Shown: positions 62,639-64,000 of the stretch, in pieces | Layout of the letters: the number at the start of each line of letters is the position of its first letter | Numbering within the stretch: the stretch's first letter is position 1 | Origin: Rugamonas sp. A1-17 | GTDB taxonomy: Bacteria; Pseudomonadota; Gammaproteobacteria; Burkholderiales; Burkholderiaceae_D | Direction of reading: 5' to 3' | DNA length: 64,000 nt | Assembly: GCA_025548565.1 (NCBI GenBank) | Contig: JAJLPB010000008.1 | Location: 186,001-250,000, forward strand | Program-made: the position numbers and the translations under genes | The notes under the pieces: generated by a model | Databases searched by the model: none | What the model was told of the DNA's origin: nothing | The model's input: only the letters and a program-made list of their open reading frames with translations

Positions 62639-62737
62639 AACCAGCCTAGTAAAAGTTCTTCACGGGGTAGTCCCCTGAGAATGCTTTCATCTGGCTAGGT
62701 ATTACAAGAAGATGGGCAGATGCCCATTTTTTTTTTG
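62639..62737 (+). ncRNA. Structured leader RNA of the rimP-nusA operon (candidate)
   Basis: ACC-AGCC near 62639-62645 can pair with GGCT-A-GGT near 62694-62701, enclosing a second stem TTCTtCAcGGGG/CCCCTGAGAA with a TAGT loop. Next comes ATGGGC-AGAT-GCCCAT (62712-62727) followed by nine T, a strong intrinsic terminator shape. It could be an attenuator controlling rimP-nusA or the end of a small RNA. It lies before the first start codon of the operon. Confidence 0.5.
62712..62736 (+). terminator. Terminator-like hairpin in the rimP leader
   Basis: ATGGGC-AGAT-GCCCAT followed by a nine-T tract, 64 bp upstream of the rimP start and 74 bp downstream of the operon -10 box. Confidence 0.8.
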
Positions 62738-62800
62738 GTGAACCGTTTTGAACGGTCTGTTTTTGCCAAGTTGAAAACAGGCCTTGATCTGGAGAATTTC

Positions 62801-63289
62801 TTGCAGCTGCCGGAATTAATTGAAAAGACCGTTACCGGTCTGGGCTATGAGCTGGTTGATGTCGAACGGGCCGAGCGCGGACTGCTGCGCGTCTTTATCG
62901 ATTTCAGCGCAGCCGACGCCGAAGAAAAGGGCCCGATTACCGTAGAGGATTGCGCTACGGTCAGCCACCAGTTATCGCACGTGCTGACGGTCGAGAACGT
63001 GAATTACGAGCGTCTTGAAATCTCGTCGCCAGGGCTGGACCGCCCGGTGCGCAAGCTGGAAGATTTCGTGCGTTTTGCCGGTTGCGAAGCAATCGTGAAA
63101 CTGCGCACCGCAATGCCGGGTACGAACAACCGGAAGTCGTTCCAGGGCGTTCTGCAAGAACCCCAGGGCGATAATTTGTCGTTGGAATTTGAAAGCAATG
63201 ATGGTCCGGCGCTGTTGGAGTTTACGCTCGCCGATGTGGATAAGGCACGCTTGGTGCCACAGGTGGATTTTAAGGGACGCAAAGCATGA
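62801..63289 (+). CDS. rimP: Ribosome maturation factor RimP
   Basis: A 162-residue factor for 30S subunit maturation. I place the start at TTG 62801 (LQLPELIEKTVTGLGYELVD) because GGAG lies 6 nt upstream and this gives the usual family N-terminus and length; an in-frame ATG at 62720 lies inside the leader hairpin and lacks a ribosome-binding site. The family core is visible in VDVERAERGLLRVFID, VEDCATVSHQLSHVL and EISSPGLDRPVRK. The stop overlaps the nusA start (ATGA), as in the conserved rimP-nusA-infB operon. Confidence 0.92.
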   Translation: MQLPELIEKTVTGLGYELVDVERAERGLLRVFIDFSAADAEEKGPITVEDCATVSHQLSHVLTVENVNYERLEISSPGLDRPVRKLEDFVRFAGCEAIVKLRTAMPGTNNRKSFQGVLQEPQGDNLSLEFESNDGPALLEFTLADVDKARLVPQVDFKGRKA

Positions 63290-64000
63290 GTCGCGAAGTT
63301 TTGTTATTGGTAGACGCGCTGGCGCGTGAAAAGAACGTCGATAAAGATGTGGTTTTCGGCGCGCTGGAATTCGCGTTGGCGCAAGCCACGAAGAAACGCT
63401 ATGAAGGTGAAGTGGATATTCGCGTTTCGATCGACCGCGAGTCGGGTGAGTTCGAATCCTTCCGCCGCTGGCACGTCGTGCCCGACGAGGCTGGCCTGCA
63501 ACTGCCGGACCAGGAAATCCTGCACTTCGAAGCCAAGGAACAGATTCCGGACATCGAAGTGGACGACCATATCGAAGAGCCTATCGAATCCGTCGAATTC
63601 GGCCGCCGCTTTGCGCAAGACACCAAACAGGTCGTCCTGCAGCGCGTGCGTGACGCCGAGCGCGAACAGATCCTGGTGGACTTCCTGGAACGCGGCGACT
63701 CGCTGGTCACCGGCACCATCAAGCGCATGGAACGCGGCGACGCGATCGTCGAGTCGGGCAAGATCGAAGCCCGCCTGCCACGCGACCAGATGATCCCGAA
63801 AGAAAACCTGCGTATCGGCGACCGCGTCCGCGCCTTCATCCTGCGTATCGACCGCAACATGCGCGGCCCGCAAGTGATCCTGTCGCGCACCGCGCCAGAG
63901 TTCATCATGAAGCTGTTCGAACTGGAAGTGCCGGAAATCGAGCAAGGCATGCTGGAAATTAAATCGGCGGCGCGCGACGCCGGCGTCCGCGCCAAGATCG
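63286..64000 (+). CDS. nusA: Transcription termination/antitermination factor NusA, N-terminal part
   Basis: Only the first 238 codons are in the window; the frame is open to the edge. The N-terminal RNA-polymerase-binding domain (MSREVLLLVDALAREKNVDK, FGALEFALAQATKKRYEG) is followed by the S1 domain (LVTGTIKRMERGDAIVESGK, then ARLPRDQMIPKENLRIGDRV) and the start of the first KH domain (PQVILSRTAPEFIMKLFELEVPEI). It overlaps rimP by 4 nt. NusA binds the elongating polymerase and hairpins, which makes the terminator-like leader upstream relevant to possible autoregulation. Confidence 0.96.
   Translation, partial: MSREVLLLVDALAREKNVDKDVVFGALEFALAQATKKRYEGEVDIRVSIDRESGEFESFRRWHVVPDEAGLQLPDQEILHFEAKEQIPDIEVDDHIEEPIESVEFGRRFAQDTKQVVLQRVRDAEREQILVDFLERGDSLVTGTIKRMERGDAIVESGKIEARLPRDQMIPKENLRIGDRVRAFILRIDRNMRGPQVILSRTAPEFIMKLFELEVPEIEQGMLEIKSAARDAGVRAKI

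Noticed and set aside
62720..62800. Upstream ATG start for rimP, adding MPIFFLVNRFERS
   Set aside because: The ATG lies in the terminator-like hairpin and T tract and lacks a ribosome-binding site, whereas TTG 62801 has GGAG at proper spacing and gives the family N-terminus.

Overview
The window is GC-rich and densely coding, with no phage, CRISPR array, rRNA or tRNA that I could recognise. Gene families, the glnA-ntrBC and scpB-rluB / rimP-nusA neighbourhoods, and the abundance of large TonB-dependent receptors (TBDRs) suggest a betaproteobacterium of the order Burkholderiales, most like the Oxalobacteraceae (Massilia/Duganella group). This placement is inference from gene content, not from a marker-gene comparison.

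Layout. 1-3.1 kb: a translationally coupled set (polysaccharide deacetylase end, fatty-acid hydroxylase/sterol desaturase family protein, EI24 membrane protein), then a CinA-like molybdopterin-binding-domain protein. 3.3-8.1 kb: a divergent class A penicillin-binding protein and a membrane-anchored TAXI solute-binding protein, separated by a long perfect hairpin element. 8.1-13.6 kb: the nitrogen block, with a rhodanese divergent from glnA, a control region holding three NtrC-type boxes and a sigma-54 promoter, then glnA, a DUF4124 protein, ntrB and ntrC. glnE, the adenylyltransferase acting on GlnA, lies at 30.8-33.6 kb. 13.7-23.8 kb: corA, two TBDRs, a FAD oxidoreductase and rsmE. 24-27 kb: tkt and gap. 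27-33.6 kb: a third TBDR, a secreted Cache-domain protein and glnE. 33.8-41.6 kb: yhdP, a nitrilase-family gene, tldD and aroG. 41.9-50.9 kb: three more TBDRs. 51.4-56.9 kb: a peptide-type ABC importer operon with overlapping genes. 57-64 kb: a DedA-rhodanese fusion, glk, scpB-rluB, and the start of the rimP-nusA operon.

Most interesting signals. (1) A Phe-rich 21-codon leader peptide followed by mutually exclusive hairpins lies between tldD and aroG: a textbook-shaped transcription attenuator for DAHP synthase. (2) Five of six TBDR genes share a promoter-like motif (TTGAC-N17/18-TCTnATGA) 90-160 bp upstream; two tandem TBDRs (T5, T6) also share about 250 bp of upstream DNA and their signal-peptide region although the receptors differ. 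(3) The rimP-nusA leader has a near-consensus promoter, a folded RNA and a strong terminator-like hairpin before the first start codon. (4) glk is preceded by a perfect LacI-type palindrome and two HexR/RpiR-like boxes. (5) A dispersed REP/BIME family sits directly behind stop codons and in one case supplies the stop codon.

Functionally the region combines nitrogen control (NtrBC, GlnA, GlnE), central carbon metabolism (Glk, Tkt, Gap, DAHP synthase), outer-membrane nutrient uptake (TBDRs) with peptide import, cell envelope functions, and RNA/translation maintenance (RsmE, RluB, RimP, NusA).
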